Part shown: one piece after another, positions 24,000 through 36,113 of the stretch
How the letters are laid out: every line of letters starts with the position of its first letter
Numbering within the stretch: the stretch's first letter is position 1
From: Favolaschia claudopus
Taxonomy: Eukaryota > Basidiomycota > Agaricomycetes > Agaricales > Mycenaceae
Reading direction: 5' to 3'
Assembly (NCBI GenBank): GCA_037176885.1
Contig: JAWWNJ010000100.1
Location: forward strand, 620,001-684,000
DNA length: 64,000 nt
Program-made: the position numbers and the translations under genes
Notes under the pieces: model-generated
Told to the model about the DNA's origin: nothing
Databases searched by the model: none
Seen by the model: only the letters and a program-made list of their open reading frames with translations

Positions 24000-24466
24000 T
24001 GGATACTTCGAGGAACTAGGCCCTTCCTGCGCCAGTGTGGCTCAGCCCACAGCTCTTCAGATACAATGCTGAGTGGGACTTGCCAAAGCCTCCTCTGTGT
24101 AAAGAGAATCGTTGCGATTTCTTTCTCGGTCGGCTAGCATGGCGAATGGCCCAAGCTTGTTCCAGGTTGTACTACCAAACTGGTCCATTGGAGGATCCGA
24201 GTCGGCAGCGCAGGAAAGATATGTTCGACCGTAGGGATAGGGAAGGGCAGGGTGATTTGTTCAACGTCTTCGCTCGAGATACAGCAAACTTGGAGAATCC
24301 AAGGAGAGCTTCCAAGCAAAAATGATGAGGAACTTGAAGGAAGAAGGAAAGAGTCAAAAGACGGTGTGACTGTGACTCGACGCTTTCAATCTGCCAGTGC
24401 TCCCAACTTTCATCTCAGTGCCTCTGCGATAGCCCTTCCTCAAACTAGCTATATCCGTGTTGCGGA
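24000..24466. other. Gap between divergent F-box genes
   Basis: This 467-base space separates two oppositely oriented F-box genes and may hold both promoters. The usual N-terminal coiled-coil exon of the 22908-23999 gene was looked for here and not found. Confidence 0.5.
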
Positions 24467-25691
24467 ATGCTCCCAGAACTTCCTGCTGAGATTGTTGATT
24501 TGATTCTGTCTTGTGTACATCCAACTGTGCTAGTACTCGGCGCCGAAAACCAAAATTTCGTCGATCGTGCAACTGCTGTTACGCTGGGAAGGTGTGGGCT
24601 CGTATGCAGAGCCTGGCTACCTTCCAGTCGACGTCCCCTCTTCTTCCGCGTCCAAATCGTGCTAAAAAACGCACACCGCTTTGCCCAACTACTCAAAAAA
24701 CCACATCTCAGCACTTTCCTCCCCTTCATGCGAGAACTCGTCTTCAGCGAGGGCCTCGCCGAGCACCACTGGATGTCCACTGTATTGCCTAAACTCATAC
24801 CACATTTTCCGGACACAATACATGTCTTGGAGTACCGCCTGCGTGCCATTGGCAATCCCAAAATCTCACTTCCGTGTCCGAGGCTCGGCGGCATCACGCA
24901 CCTCGTCATTTACAATAACAACGAAACGACCGTCGCGGATACGGTTAGTTGCGTATCCAGCTTCCCCGCCCTCTTGCACCTCAAGTTATGTGGATCCGGC
25001 TGGCGCGGCACGGCTTTACCTGCCACGGCAGTCGTACCCCCTCGTCTTCAATCCCTGGATCTGGATTTCCGCCGCCTCGAGCCATTCCTAACCTGGATTC
25101 AGGCAGAGAAGCCTCCCATCTCTGACCTCAAACTAACCCTTCCTGGGGACCGGGGTATCTTCCCACGCGAGCCGCTCGACTCCCTGCCCCAATTCATCCA
25201 GAGTCTCGGTTCTTCCTTGACCTCATTGACTCTCAAACTCGGAAAACGGTGGGTTTCGGGTAAGTCTACTGGTCTTCATATTCCTGGGGCCCCCAATTTA
25301 TATCCCCTTAGACGTGAGCAAGATCTCAAACGCTTCGTTCCTCAAGTCCAACCCCAACCTACAGACAATCACATTCCAAAGTACCTACAATGAATTGATT
25401 ACGTTCATCACTGGCATCCACCTCCCACGCGCTTTGGGTCATCTTACTCTACGTGTATATGCAGGTGGTGGATACGGAGAGGCTGTCTGGACAGCTCGCG
25501 AGTTGATCGAAGTCTTGAACGACCGACTCCATGAGCGCCATAGTGCGGGTATGACGGTGCATATAGCCTGTCTAGTGCGCCAATCAACCACGTTTCCTCT
25601 GGTACCACCCGTACGCGTAGAGGGCCGGTGGGGTGGACTCGTATCCGAGTCCACAATTCAGGATCCTCATTACAATGTTCCGTGGGGGTAG
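24467..25691 (+). CDS. F-box-like protein, paralogue 1
   Basis: Predicted 390-residue protein from two exons, 24467-25259 and 25312-25691. The intron is GTAAGT...CTTAG at phase 1. The N-terminus reads LPELPAEIVDLILS and then VTLGRCGLVCRAWLPSSRR, an F-box-like helix pattern. The remainder is leucine-rich without clear repeats (FLPFMRELVF, ITHLVIYNN, FPALLHLKLCG, LQSLDLDFRRL). The C-terminal exon ends with RWGGLVSES. The gene faces, tail to tail, a paralogue at 26510-27752 with the same exon structure and about half identical residues by eye. The likely role is an SCF ubiquitin-ligase adaptor, inferred from the F-box only. Confidence 0.8.
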
Positions 25692-26509
25692 TGGACCTTA
25701 CTTCATCGTATGTACATCAAAGCATCTGATTCAGACCAAACCGCTCCCATCCAGTGCCCTTATAGATCATCCGCCCTCCAGTCGGGGCTACCATTTATAT
25801 GATAAATAGAATTGCTTCGAATTCGATTTCCTTGCTCTTCCATATGAAGCTCGGTATTCCGAGCCGGAATCGCTCATAAGCTTCTCCTAAGCTCATCTCC
25901 CAGGCCTACGGTCATGACTTGTGAGTCGCTACGATAATCGTGATTTGCCTGTAGGCTGTAAACCTCATCAGTCTGAGCGGAGGAAGGCCAGCCAAAATAT
26001 CAGTCATGGTGCTGCGTCGCGCTATCTACGACGCATAGAGATCATTCTTCCGTCTTCGGTGCGAAGTCCGGTGCGATTTGGATCGAGAGCTTTGAGTCGG
26101 GACTTGAACGTGACCGTGACAAACTTCCCTCTTTCCTTCCTTCCTTTCCCTGCAAGTTGCCATCAGGTTGGCTTTTAGTTTGCTTACCTTGGCAAAAGAT
26201 CTGCTCGACGGCAGCCGTCCTTCATTGCCCAATGTGTGCACTAATAGATGATCTACATTGTATGACAATGGAAAAATCTCATGGGCTTCCTTAGATGTCG
26301 ATTCTCCATCGTATCCACAGTAGCTCTGACTTCGCTTGTGTGGGATCGAAATCTTTGCATTTTTCTTCATGCAGAATGCTGTTAAATGATCGTCGGAGAG
26401 CGCGAGAGGAACGAAGAAATTCTCGAGATCAGTTTGAAGCAGCTGTCTACGAGATTGTTTGTGCGCACGGTGGGCATAGATTTCACTGATAAGTAGTACC
26501 TCATATACT
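25692..26509. other. Convergent intergenic gap
   Basis: About 820 bases between the 3' ends of two F-box paralogues. No gene or repeat seen; both 3' untranslated regions probably lie here. Confidence 0.5.
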
Positions 26510-27752
26510 TTACAACAGATCTAGATCTCGCCCACCATTCCAATAAAAATACCAGCCGGAATGAACATCATCTGCGACCGTCTCGGTTACAAGTCCACCC
26601 CATCGCCCAAGGACAGGCGGTGTCGCAATCATAAAATCTGAGTCTTCCCCAGCACGGGCTATACGTGTTACATCCACCTTCATGGTGGTGTGGCCGTCGA
26701 AGACATTTTCTAGCACGTTTACTAATTCGCGGAGTGTCCACTGCCCGTCTTCGTATACACCCAAAGTGAGACGATGTAACGACGCTGGAATGCGTATGCC
26801 TTGCACAATCTGTATCGCATCCATATAAGGAGATTGGAGCGAAAGTGTGTGCAACTTTGTGTTGTCCACGAGGAAAGAAGGAACAGTGAGCTTGTTCACA
26901 TCTATTCAAGTCGAGTGAGTAGATAGAAACGGTCGTCGGAGAAACAGCTGATTTACCCCCATCCCATGTCTCCTCGAATCCAAGAGTTAAAGAGGTCAGC
27001 GAAACACCCAGACTTTGGATGAACGACAACGGGCCATCCAGCTCGGGTGGTCCCCGAGCAAATGTGGAGTCCGGAAAGAATAAAAGGAGGCTAGAAATGC
27101 GGAGACCGTGTGGCTGTAACCAGGCCAGGAACAGCTGGAGGTGACAGAAATTCAAGTCGAGGGATCGAAGATTGGTTGGCGGGGCCGGCATGGTGGGAAG
27201 AGACGTGTCGCCCCAGTTGTATACCCATAACTTCAGGTAGGTGAGGGCAGGAAAATTAGCAATACATGCAATGACGTCCGCGAGAGCTGGCTCGTAGATA
27301 TCAGAGATGATGAGGTGCGTGATCCCGGAGAGCTTTGGACGAGGGAGCGGGGTTTCGGGAGTGCGGCGACGACGAAGGCGGTACTCTAGAAAGTATACTT
27401 GATCAGGGAGATGCGGAACGAGTTTGGGTAACACGGTAGTCATCCAACGGTGCTCGACGATATCCCGATCGAAGACGAGTTCCCGAATGAACGGGAGGAA
27501 AGTAACGAGATTGAGTTTCTTGAAGAATTGGGCAAAGGTGTATGCAGTGTGGAGGCTAACGTAGACGCGCAAAAAAAGAAGGCGTCGACTGGGAGCTACC
27601 CAAGCTCTACATACAAGCCCGCATTGTCCCAATGTAACGGCAGTTTCTCGGTCAAGAGAATTTTTTCCTCCGGGCCGGCCGCAAACCAGAGCAGACGGAT
27701 CGAGGAAGGACAATATCAGCTCGATAAGTTCGGTGGCGAATATAGCAGGCAT
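26510..27752 (-). CDS. F-box-like protein, paralogue 2
   Basis: Predicted 395-residue protein from exons 27752-26957 and 26901-26510. The intron (26902-26956, 55 nt) sits at the same place and phase as in the convergent paralogue at 24467-25691. It opens IFATELIELILSFLDPSALV, followed by VTLGQCGLVCRAWVAPSRR, the F-box-like region. The leucine-rich body matches the paralogue segment by segment (FLPFIRELVF, ITHLIISD, FPALTYLKLW, LRSLDLNFCHL) and it ends near RWGGLVTETV. The shared intron shows that the pair arose by an inverted duplication of one gene. The function beyond a presumed adaptor role in ubiquitin ligation is unknown. Confidence 0.8.
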
Positions 27753-28217
27753 AACAAAGCGACTCGGAATGCTTCCGATCTCCCTAGTTTCGGTGTCGGG
27801 ATCGACCTTGAGGAAGTCGGGAGGAAGGTCGGTGACAGTGTTACGTCACGGCTTGCCGTCAACTTCATTACGAAGTTGAACAGAACCTCTGAACCAGCTT
27901 CAAGTTCAAGTGTATCGAGTTTCGCCCAAGTGTAATTGAAACAGCTAGGTACAAATGGGTGCGACCGATCTTTTAATGCAGCTGCATTGTAAGCTTTTAC
28001 ACGCTTCTGGTTTTTGCAATCTGAGTTGCAAATTGCAATCTGTGTCCGAACAGAACAGAGGTACGCGTTAAGGTATGAGGTAAGTCGTTCAGTTCATAAG
28101 TATCATAGTACAGGGAGAGCAAGTTCGAATACAAAAGTGTTGCATAACTTGTGAGATTCAGCAAATTTATATATATGACTGGGCACCCAACCACTGGGGA
28201 GTTGCTTCTTCTTTCCC
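27753..28217. other. Gap between F-box paralogue 2 and Argonaute
   Basis: Short space upstream of the F-box gene and downstream of the Argonaute gene, both on the minus strand. No further gene seen. Confidence 0.5.
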
Positions 28218-31200
28218 TCACTATTGTCGTTGTAGGTGTTCAATACACATAAGTAGAACGAGGGGAAAAACACCCACCGAGAAATACTGCCTCCCCATCT
28301 GATTCGGATGCAAAGCTTTGAAGTCACGTTTAAACGCCTCCAACGTATCCGACGTGTCGGTCACCCCAGAATCAGAAAAGTCGCCCACAGTCTTCTCAGG
28401 ATCGAAGTGAATCTTGGCACGAGCACATACGCTGTCCGCGTCTGGGAAGGAGAGCATCAACTGAGCATAACAGCCGCTGTATGAAATATGGGCTGGCGTA
28501 CAGTAGACAGGGGCAGGTATCGAAACGGAGCGCGTCGAGCCAGCATAAACATGACATAGGGCAAAAGACAAAGCCTGCATGGTGTCGGCCCTATGAGAAA
28601 ATGAGATAATATACACATCAGATAGCAAGATGTCTTACGTCAAATTGTTTTCCTGAAGATCAGTCAAAGTAATGAGTTTTCATCGCGAGAAGAGTAAGAC
28701 CACTTACATCGTACAGAACCTGTAACAGAAAATGAGCCCGACAAACAGTGGTCGCAAGAATAGAACATACGGAATAATGACCCGGACGACTGGTCCCCAA
28801 AAGGCCGGCATGACTCTGGAGGTAGAAGTCAAACTCGGTGGGATGTCCGATGTCGCGGTCGACGACCGTCCCGGCGGGACAGTTCCCACTTCTATCAGCG
28901 TCTCTGTCGTTCTGAGGGAACAACCTACCATCATGGATTACTACCAGACATAATAAGGAGCAATAGAGATGATGAATACCTGACATGGTGCCGTTTCCCC
29001 ACAACAACGAGTGTAATTTTGAGGTTGATGCTCAATTCCTCACATGCAGCTAGACGTTGTCAGTGATGGTCATGTATGATTTTAGGAAGAGAAGCCAACC
29101 TTTGATGAGTGGAAGCTCTATTTGTAGTGACGCCGTGTTTAGCTTGGAAACCTACTTAGCAGAGAGAACGAACCTAAATCAAGAACTTGCTGGAATTGCC
29201 CTTCCGAAACACCATCTATTAAACAGTGAATAAGACCACAATGCACATGAGGATGTAGTAGCCAACCTCGATAGAATATCAGACGCGTTGGTGCCTTAAG
29301 ATTTGCCGGCACCTTCTCAATAGCAGTTCGGTAAGCCATATATTTCTCCAACAGATACTGTGCACTGTAAGCAACATAGAACACAGAAAACGTGAATCAC
29401 AAACCTTTGTCATCTCACTCAAATCAGAGATAAGTTCCTGCCGCGAAGCCTGAACACGGTGCACAGCGACATATTTGGCTGCATAAGAGTCCACACTGGA
29501 GACTACAGCAGCATAGGAAGGACGACCATGGGTCCCAGCACTGAAAGACATCAGATCGAAAATAAAGACATGAAAGGATAATGATACCCGGGGTGCATGA
29601 CCTAGGGGGTAAATGATCAGACAGGCAGATTGAGAGAAGCAAAGTAGAATACGAACGTCCGCGCCCATGATGATGGTCGGAGTGCGTGGATCAGATAGAA
29701 TAGTACTCGAGGTGGGATCTGTAACCACGTTGGTACCCTCCGAGCTTGACATTAACCCTGAGAGGATCATCATCATGAGACAGTAGACTTTGCAACAATC
29801 AGACAACGTACTTCAGAGCAATATTGGCCCAAAATTGAAGATTAGCTCTGGTACAGTTACGAGACTTCAGGCACTGGGTAGCCACTCCTTTCTGGAACTT
29901 CGTGTGAGTCGTCGAATCAGAGAAATGGAAGAGGACATACCTCGACATCACCCCAGCTAGGGATAGAATTAGTCTGACTCCGACGGAAAGCGCTGACAGC
30001 ACGTACTGTTTTACGATCGTATATAGATCGTTTCCGCCTTCGGGCAGGATGACAACAAATAACGTAGGCGCGAGCTTGTACTTGGCGAAGCAGTCTGCGC
30101 CGGCGGCTTGTAGTTGCTGATAAGATTTAGCAAGAGAGATGGATGATCGACACAGGTACTCACAGGAGGGATCTTGCTCTGCCCGTTGATGCGTTTTACA
30201 ATAGGGTCTCGGTTGGTCACGATCATGCCTAACAATGGCCAAGGTTAGCACAAGGTGACCCTGCTATGGGAGAGACGGAGAGAATACCTGAAAGAACACA
30301 GCCTTCGACAAATCCTCTACTCACATCCGCGAGCAGATTATCATTAACTCGGCTGTCGAGTACGATCAACACCCAGGTGTCAATCTTAGACGGCCGGAAG
30401 AATTTCTTGTCAGCCCTATCGCAATATACTCAGAAATCAGGGAAGCGGTCGACAAGCAAAGGCACGTACATATTCCAGCTGCCATTTCTCGGTTGCTAGT
30501 CCGGAGACCAATCAGCATCGCGGGAAGAGAGAGATTGGGAAAGCACATACGACATTTGGTGCTTTGCTGCCCTGCCCATACTTGAGGGTCGGCGGATTCA
30601 GCACGCGGGCTTGGGTCGAGACGACCTCGGGCGACACCGTAAGGCCGAACTTACGAACGTATTCGGATTGGCCGTAGGCGAGAATCTGTGCTCGTCGATA
30701 GTGAAGGGATGATCGAGATCCGAAAGAAGCACTTACATCCATGCCCTTGGTGATACTTTCCAGTCGTTCCTTCGGTTTCTTCGTGGCGAACGCGACGAGG
30801 TCGGCTTTTTTCTCGTCTGGGATTTCCTTCCTCACGAGCTGCCCGCGCAGGACGAAGCAAAGCTCGAGCGGGATCAGAGCGCCTTGGCCCACCTTCATGA
30901 AAATACTGGTCAGCGAGGATACATCAGAGAGAGAACACAAGCATACCTCCGCGCAGAGGAGGGTGGGGAACCGGAGGGCCGTCCCAGTCGTTTCCTGGAA
31001 GTACCGGGCGACGGTCATGCTGCGACCATCGCGCATCATGAAAGTAACGTCACTGGCGCCCTCTTGGCTGAGCTTGCGCACAACGCGCGGAGGCCTCGAG
31101 CCCGGGGCATTCGGTCTCCTCGGGTCTCTCGTGTCGACGCGGATGCCCGCGATGAAGCGGCTCAGCTTGATGCGCATGCGGTTATCCAGCCTGCTCGTCA

Positions 31201-32338
31201 ACGCGAGGGGGTTGTTGCCTGGGAGATTGAGGTAGGATAGGCAGAGGCTGATGAGAGGCCCGGATTGATACATGACGCCGGTGGAGATGTCGACGTTGAT
31301 GAGCATTCGACCGACTGCTGGGCGTATGGATTGGAAGTATCCGCGCCAGAGCACGAGGCCGGCGCCGATGGCCTTCGATCCCTCTTCAGTGAAGAACGAG
31401 CGGCCCTTGGTGGGGAACCTTTCCGAAGGGCTCTGGCGAATGGCCACATTGAAGGCCTAGAATGCGTGAGGATCGTGAAGCAATTGCGACGAGGAGGAAC
31501 ACACCATGAGGGCCGTGCTGACTGTATTATCATGAGACTGCTGTCCTTGAATGAAGCGGTGAAGTATCCTGCAGCAATATGAGAGGTATTTTCGACATTT
31601 ACAGCGCCGACGTACTCTGTGTTGATAGTGGCAACACGGGTGAGACGGATTTTATAGATCCTTGGGGGTCTGTCACTGCTGGCCGGCGCTCCGGGAAGAC
31701 TGACGTCGAACTAGTCAAAGATTAAGGCTGAAGTGTCGAGTCGTATTGTCAAAGAGGACGCGTACCTCCCGCGAGTCACCTCCCAGATTCAATTCGACTG
31801 GGGCGTACAGGTTCTTGCGCCCGTCAAAGACGCAGCGTGTTTCTGCGAAAATTTCCGGAGCGATATTGTCTTGGAGCGCTTTGATGAGACGTTGATTCAT
31901 GGCGGAGGGAAGAACTTTGTCGTTCGCGATAACTTCAGGCGCGTCGCGTCGTAAATCGGGTCAAATACGCTAAAGAAAGTATGTACGTACCAACTGGTCA
32001 TCGAAGAGATATCGACTGAGAATCAAATGGCATAGCGAAGGCAGATAAAGGTACGCACCATCGTAATGATAGATAGTGCTATCCGGGATCTCGACAGTGA
32101 AAGAATTGACATATACGGGTATGGGGCGACCACTGGAGCCATAACCGGGACGGCGGACACCAACCGTAGTGATATGTTGCGCTGTATCGACTTCAATGAA
32201 CAAACGCAAGCGAAGAACTCTCCACTCATACTCACCAGGAGGATTGACAGGCTGTTGTGGCCCGCGCGCCGCCGGTGCTTGTCTAGGTCCCTGTCCGCCA
32301 CCACGGGGGCCCGGTCTATTCTGTGAGCGGGGTGGCAT
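28218..32338 (-). CDS. Argonaute (QDE-2-like) with a probable one-base frameshift
   Basis: Core RNA-silencing protein that binds small RNAs and cleaves complementary RNA. I reconstruct about 27 exons (start 32338, stop 28220-28218), mostly with 45-60 nt introns, for about 897 residues. A Gly/Pro/Arg-rich N-terminus leads to [12 protein letters not shown] and IYHYDV, then the linker with [16 protein letters not shown]. Next comes a PAZ region ([31 protein letters not shown]), then QPRNGSWNM. The PIWI lobe follows with [51 protein letters not shown] and [21 protein letters not shown]. The catalytic set reads D-E-D with D at the fourth place. It ends GRQYFS, like other Argonautes. The exon sum is 2,695 nt, one over a multiple of three. 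The surplus C lies at 29736-29738 just after KVNVKLGG, so as written the PIWI half is out of frame. The join between exons 2 and 3 (31933-32058) is uncertain. Confidence 0.88.
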
Positions 32339-34210
32339 ATAGTAGAAATTTGAGGGTTGTGTGGGTAGTTTGTGAGACGAGACTGTTGCCGCAGCACTTG
32401 TTTCGTCGCGGTATAAGTAAAAGAGACGGAGTAGCTTCCCGATTTGGTAGGATACAGCATCGCGCGTAAGTGGCGTGTCATGGGCGTCTATTGGTCCTGC
32501 TTCTTATGCACTATCATTATGCTTGAATATAGGCAAAGACGATATACAACATAGAAGGATACCACATCGTACGTAGAAGAGTAACAAACCACAGACGATG
32601 CCAATATTTCGTTACTCGTAAAATACTGCAAAATGCGCAAAATGTGGGGTACACACCCAAAGGACGACAGTAAGACGTCGCCCCAACGGCATAACAGATG
32701 TCATGGGAGACAACAGTCTGACTCTAGGCCCCCGTGGTCTCTCGAACACCCCCACGATCCGAGGGCCGGCCACGTATCGTGTCAAGCAAGAATACTTGGT
32801 CCTGCCTCGCCCACGGCAAGACCAACCGTTGGTCCGTCACAGAACAGAGCCAACCCTTTCCGCTCCCCATGGTGTCATCTCTCCAGAAAACACGTCTTCC
32901 CCGCATGTCGGAGGAAGTCCTGGAAAACGGGGTTGTGAGAATGAGAGTCCTTCGCGGCAGTCCTTGGGGCGAAAGCACAGTCTTATGTGACAGCGAAGCA
33001 GAGGTTGGGAGACGAGCGGTCATGGACAGCAAGGCACAATACATTAGTTTGAATTAGAGGGAAGCAATTCGGCGTTGGACTTGATGAGCGGTGAGACCAA
33101 TCCCTCTGTCAGGACGGAATAGCACTGATGCGGGCGCTTAATGAGCGCTTGAAGTGTAGAAGGCGAAGCAGAAGGGATGGAGGATGACGAAGATATGCGG
33201 GGCGCAGACGAGGTCGTCTAGCACTCTTAGGCAATTGAGGGGCAAAGTATCGAAAGGTGCGTCATATGCAGTATAGCTCGCAGGCCAATTTCTCGGCGAT
33301 GATCGACTACGCAGCCTGTGTAGGGTCTCGCAAGCTATTGACCAGCACATGGCGCCAGTGAAACGCGCAGTACGACAGCCTTCTCCGCTTTGCGAGGAAT
33401 TGGTAAATGCGTTCGCACCCTTGAAATGGAGTATCTGAGGGCCGTTGTCAGGAGATGGTCTTATAGAAGCGTGAAGATGGAGACGTACGCTCGGTAAGAC
33501 CCTAATATTGTTGGAATCGTAGGTGGAAGATACAAAGCGCATTGCAGCAGGGTACGGGTTGCGACAGGACTATCTCGGAGTCCGAAGACTTTCTTGTGAT
33601 TCTTCCAGTGTTGGGATAGTCTTGCCCACAGACCGGTCTCCAGTTCATCGGTGAAGCAAGCTAGCTAGGAGTTGGCTTCCTGAACCTCAGAATACCCAGT
33701 CGACTCTGAAGATATCGATCCCGCTTGAATACGACACTGAGCGAGCCTCGTGAAAGCGAACATCTCGAAGCGCTTAATGCTGACAGACCAAGCGTCCAGA
33801 ATCGCAGTACGAGGAATGAGAGGGAACTACTGCAGCTGGTCGTTGGGTGGTCGCGTTCTGAATCTTGAGCTGGTCGCATGTGGCGGGGGGCCAAGCAAAT
33901 TTGTGGTGGCTGTAACTCTGAGAGGAGTGATATCATCACTATCATCATTGCCGAATCGGCAAAAAAAAACCAGTAATTTCACAGAATTTGTGAGAAAATG
34001 AAAGCCAGTTTCTCTACTTCCCAATGTATGCATTTATTTCTCGCGGCCAACGACCACTACTCTATTTGACACCGATTTCCAGCGTACACAGGTGCCGAAG
34101 ATACGGCCAGTTGTTGATCTTTGCAAATCTGATGGCTAATCAGGTCTGCCTCGGAATCTTCTTGCTCGCCGCGCTTGTATTCCTCAAGTCAACCTCGAGT
34201 TTCAACCACA
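32339..34210. other. No gene recognised
   Basis: Upstream region of the Argonaute gene (minus) and of the MYND gene (plus). Frames of about 100 residues overlap on both strands at 32630-33060 and 33138-33542. None shows a known motif or a reading-frame preference, so I do not call them. Confidence 0.45.
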
Positions 34211-36113
34211 ATGAGCGGACGATCCAGTTGGGGCGCCGCCCCCCGAAGAATTCCTGCATTCGTCAAGCTAGCTCCATCCGACGATGCATCAGATTTGCTT
34301 CCTATTTTCTTCGAGCGTGAGCTGTGAACAAGAACCTGGAAGTTGCAGCATATCTAATACTTACTCAACTAGACCCCGAGACGTATACTAAGCATGTCGG
34401 GCCAGACGGTAGAATTCGGTCTTATGGGGGTTTTATCCCGTACGTGTTTTCACAGAAGTCGCGACTTGTATCCATTGAGAAACTAAGTATAGTACATCCC
34501 ACCCGGCCAAAGAGGCGAAGGACACGAAGATATCCAATATTACGGGCCAAGAAAAGTACAGTATTTTTCACGATACTTGTTTCTTTGCATCATCATGCTG
34601 GGATCATACACTCACGATGTTCCTGCGCAGATGAAGACCCAGGCGATCTACGGGTCCTTCGGACAAACCACACTCGCACGTCCAGAGGATCAATTTATGA
34701 GCGTCGTTCTATCGAAAAAGGTAACATCCTTAGACTGTCTACAGATATAACACCTTAACCGCATTGTTCTAGAAACGCGAGCTCAAGGAACTCGATCTGG
34801 GAGATCTGACGCGACGAGACTACTTTCTGCGAATCCACATGCCGTGAGTGCCGTCCAATCTCGCAGGTGCAAGTCGTAATATCGACGTCCAGGGAAATAT
34901 CAACGACGAATGGAGAGGACCGCATCTGGAGACGCTTCGTTGTAAGTGGAGGGATGTCGCTCGGAGTCTTGCAAGACAAAATCTTGGCGCCGCTGATGGG
35001 ATGGTAAGCATTCCGTTGTCTCTTTTTTGCAAACTCGTGAAGTATCTTGGCACAGGGTCAGGAATTTCCATGTACATATCCTGACTGATGTCCACGACGG
35101 CGCGCAATTTGGCCCCAAGGTCGTTGTATATCATTTCCCTTGGCCTCAATCTCACAGCCCATTTTTTTTCTAGAACAGCACGGCAGTCGACATAATGCAC
35201 CTCGACTCGGTAAGTACTCCTTTGAAGATTAGATTCAGCTCGCCTCACTTCATCACAGTCCGCTTACGACTTTCTCAACGAAGACCACTACTGCCTCGCC
35301 CACATCTTGTCCAAAGTCGGCGACGAACTCTTGTACGAATACGATCTCGGTGACCACTACCGCCACATAATCACCGTCTGTGCCCTTCCCTAGTTCTCCA
35401 AGAGTCTCAACTCGGGACTAATCTTTTCCCAGCTCGAAAAAATCGCACCCCTGGAAGAAAGCTACGGCCGCGTTCAAATTCTCTCCGGCTCAGGCATCTG
35501 TCCAATGGAAAACGGCCGAGGCAACAGCAAATGGGCCGAACACATCAACACGCTCACCAAACCCGGCAGCACCCCGTCCCAACGCCGCGAACTCCTCGCA
35601 CAAATCTATTCCGAGAAGAACTACACCGACCGCGGCTGGGATAAAAAACTCGGAGCGAAATTCGACCCAGACTACTTCGACCTCGCAGAGACGACGCAAG
35701 CTGTCATGACCGCCCTCGGGACGAAATTATCGTACTCACCCGGCGCGAAGGCGTTCAAGATCCCGTTCACGCAGGAGGCATTGATGGGACAGCCTTTAGT
35801 GCCGAGCAAGCATAAGACGACGCGCGAGGTGACGCTATCGCCTGGCGATGAGTTTGGGTTCTACGAGGAGTTGAAGAAGGATGGGAGGGATAGTCGGAGA
35901 GCGACGGCGTGTGCCGCTTGTGGGAATCCTAACGACTTGAAAGCGTGCTCAGGGTGCGGGCAGAGATTCTATTGCGGGCGGGCGTGTCAGACGGTGCGGG
36001 TTGCTTCACGAATTGATTTCTTTCTTGGACTTGCTAACCCTTGCTAGGCGCACTGGAAGTCCACCCACAAGCCTGAGTGCGCGGCGGAGAAGGCAAAACG
36101 CGCAGCTTCCTGA
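34211..36113 (+). CDS. pRiA4b-ORF3-like protein with C-terminal MYND zinc finger
   Basis: Ten exons can be followed: 34211-34316, 34373-34443, 34631-34720, 34773-34843, 34893-35003, 35056-35119, 35174-35209, 35259-35375, 35433-35993 and 36048-36113. They give 1,293 nt or 430 residues. The middle matches the plasmid pRiA4b ORF-3-like fold: YFLRIHMP, RIWRRFVV, LAPLMGW, YEYDLGDHYRHIITLEKI, ILSGSGICPMENGRG and FDPDYFDLAET. The last 45 residues form a MYND finger, CAACGNPNDLKACSGC, then YCGRACQ, AHWKSTHKPEC. MYND fingers usually bind Pro-rich partner peptides. The role of the pRiA4b-like domain is not known; it is widespread in bacteria, and MYND combinations of this kind occur in basidiomycetes. 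The 187-nt third gap (34444-34630) is longer than the others and may hide another exon. Confidence 0.82.

Noticed and set aside
32633..33057. Overlapping frames of about 95-107 residues on both strands upstream of the Argonaute gene
   Set aside because: Open frames on both strands in the same place, with no motif and no intron pattern. This is typical of compositional shadow.
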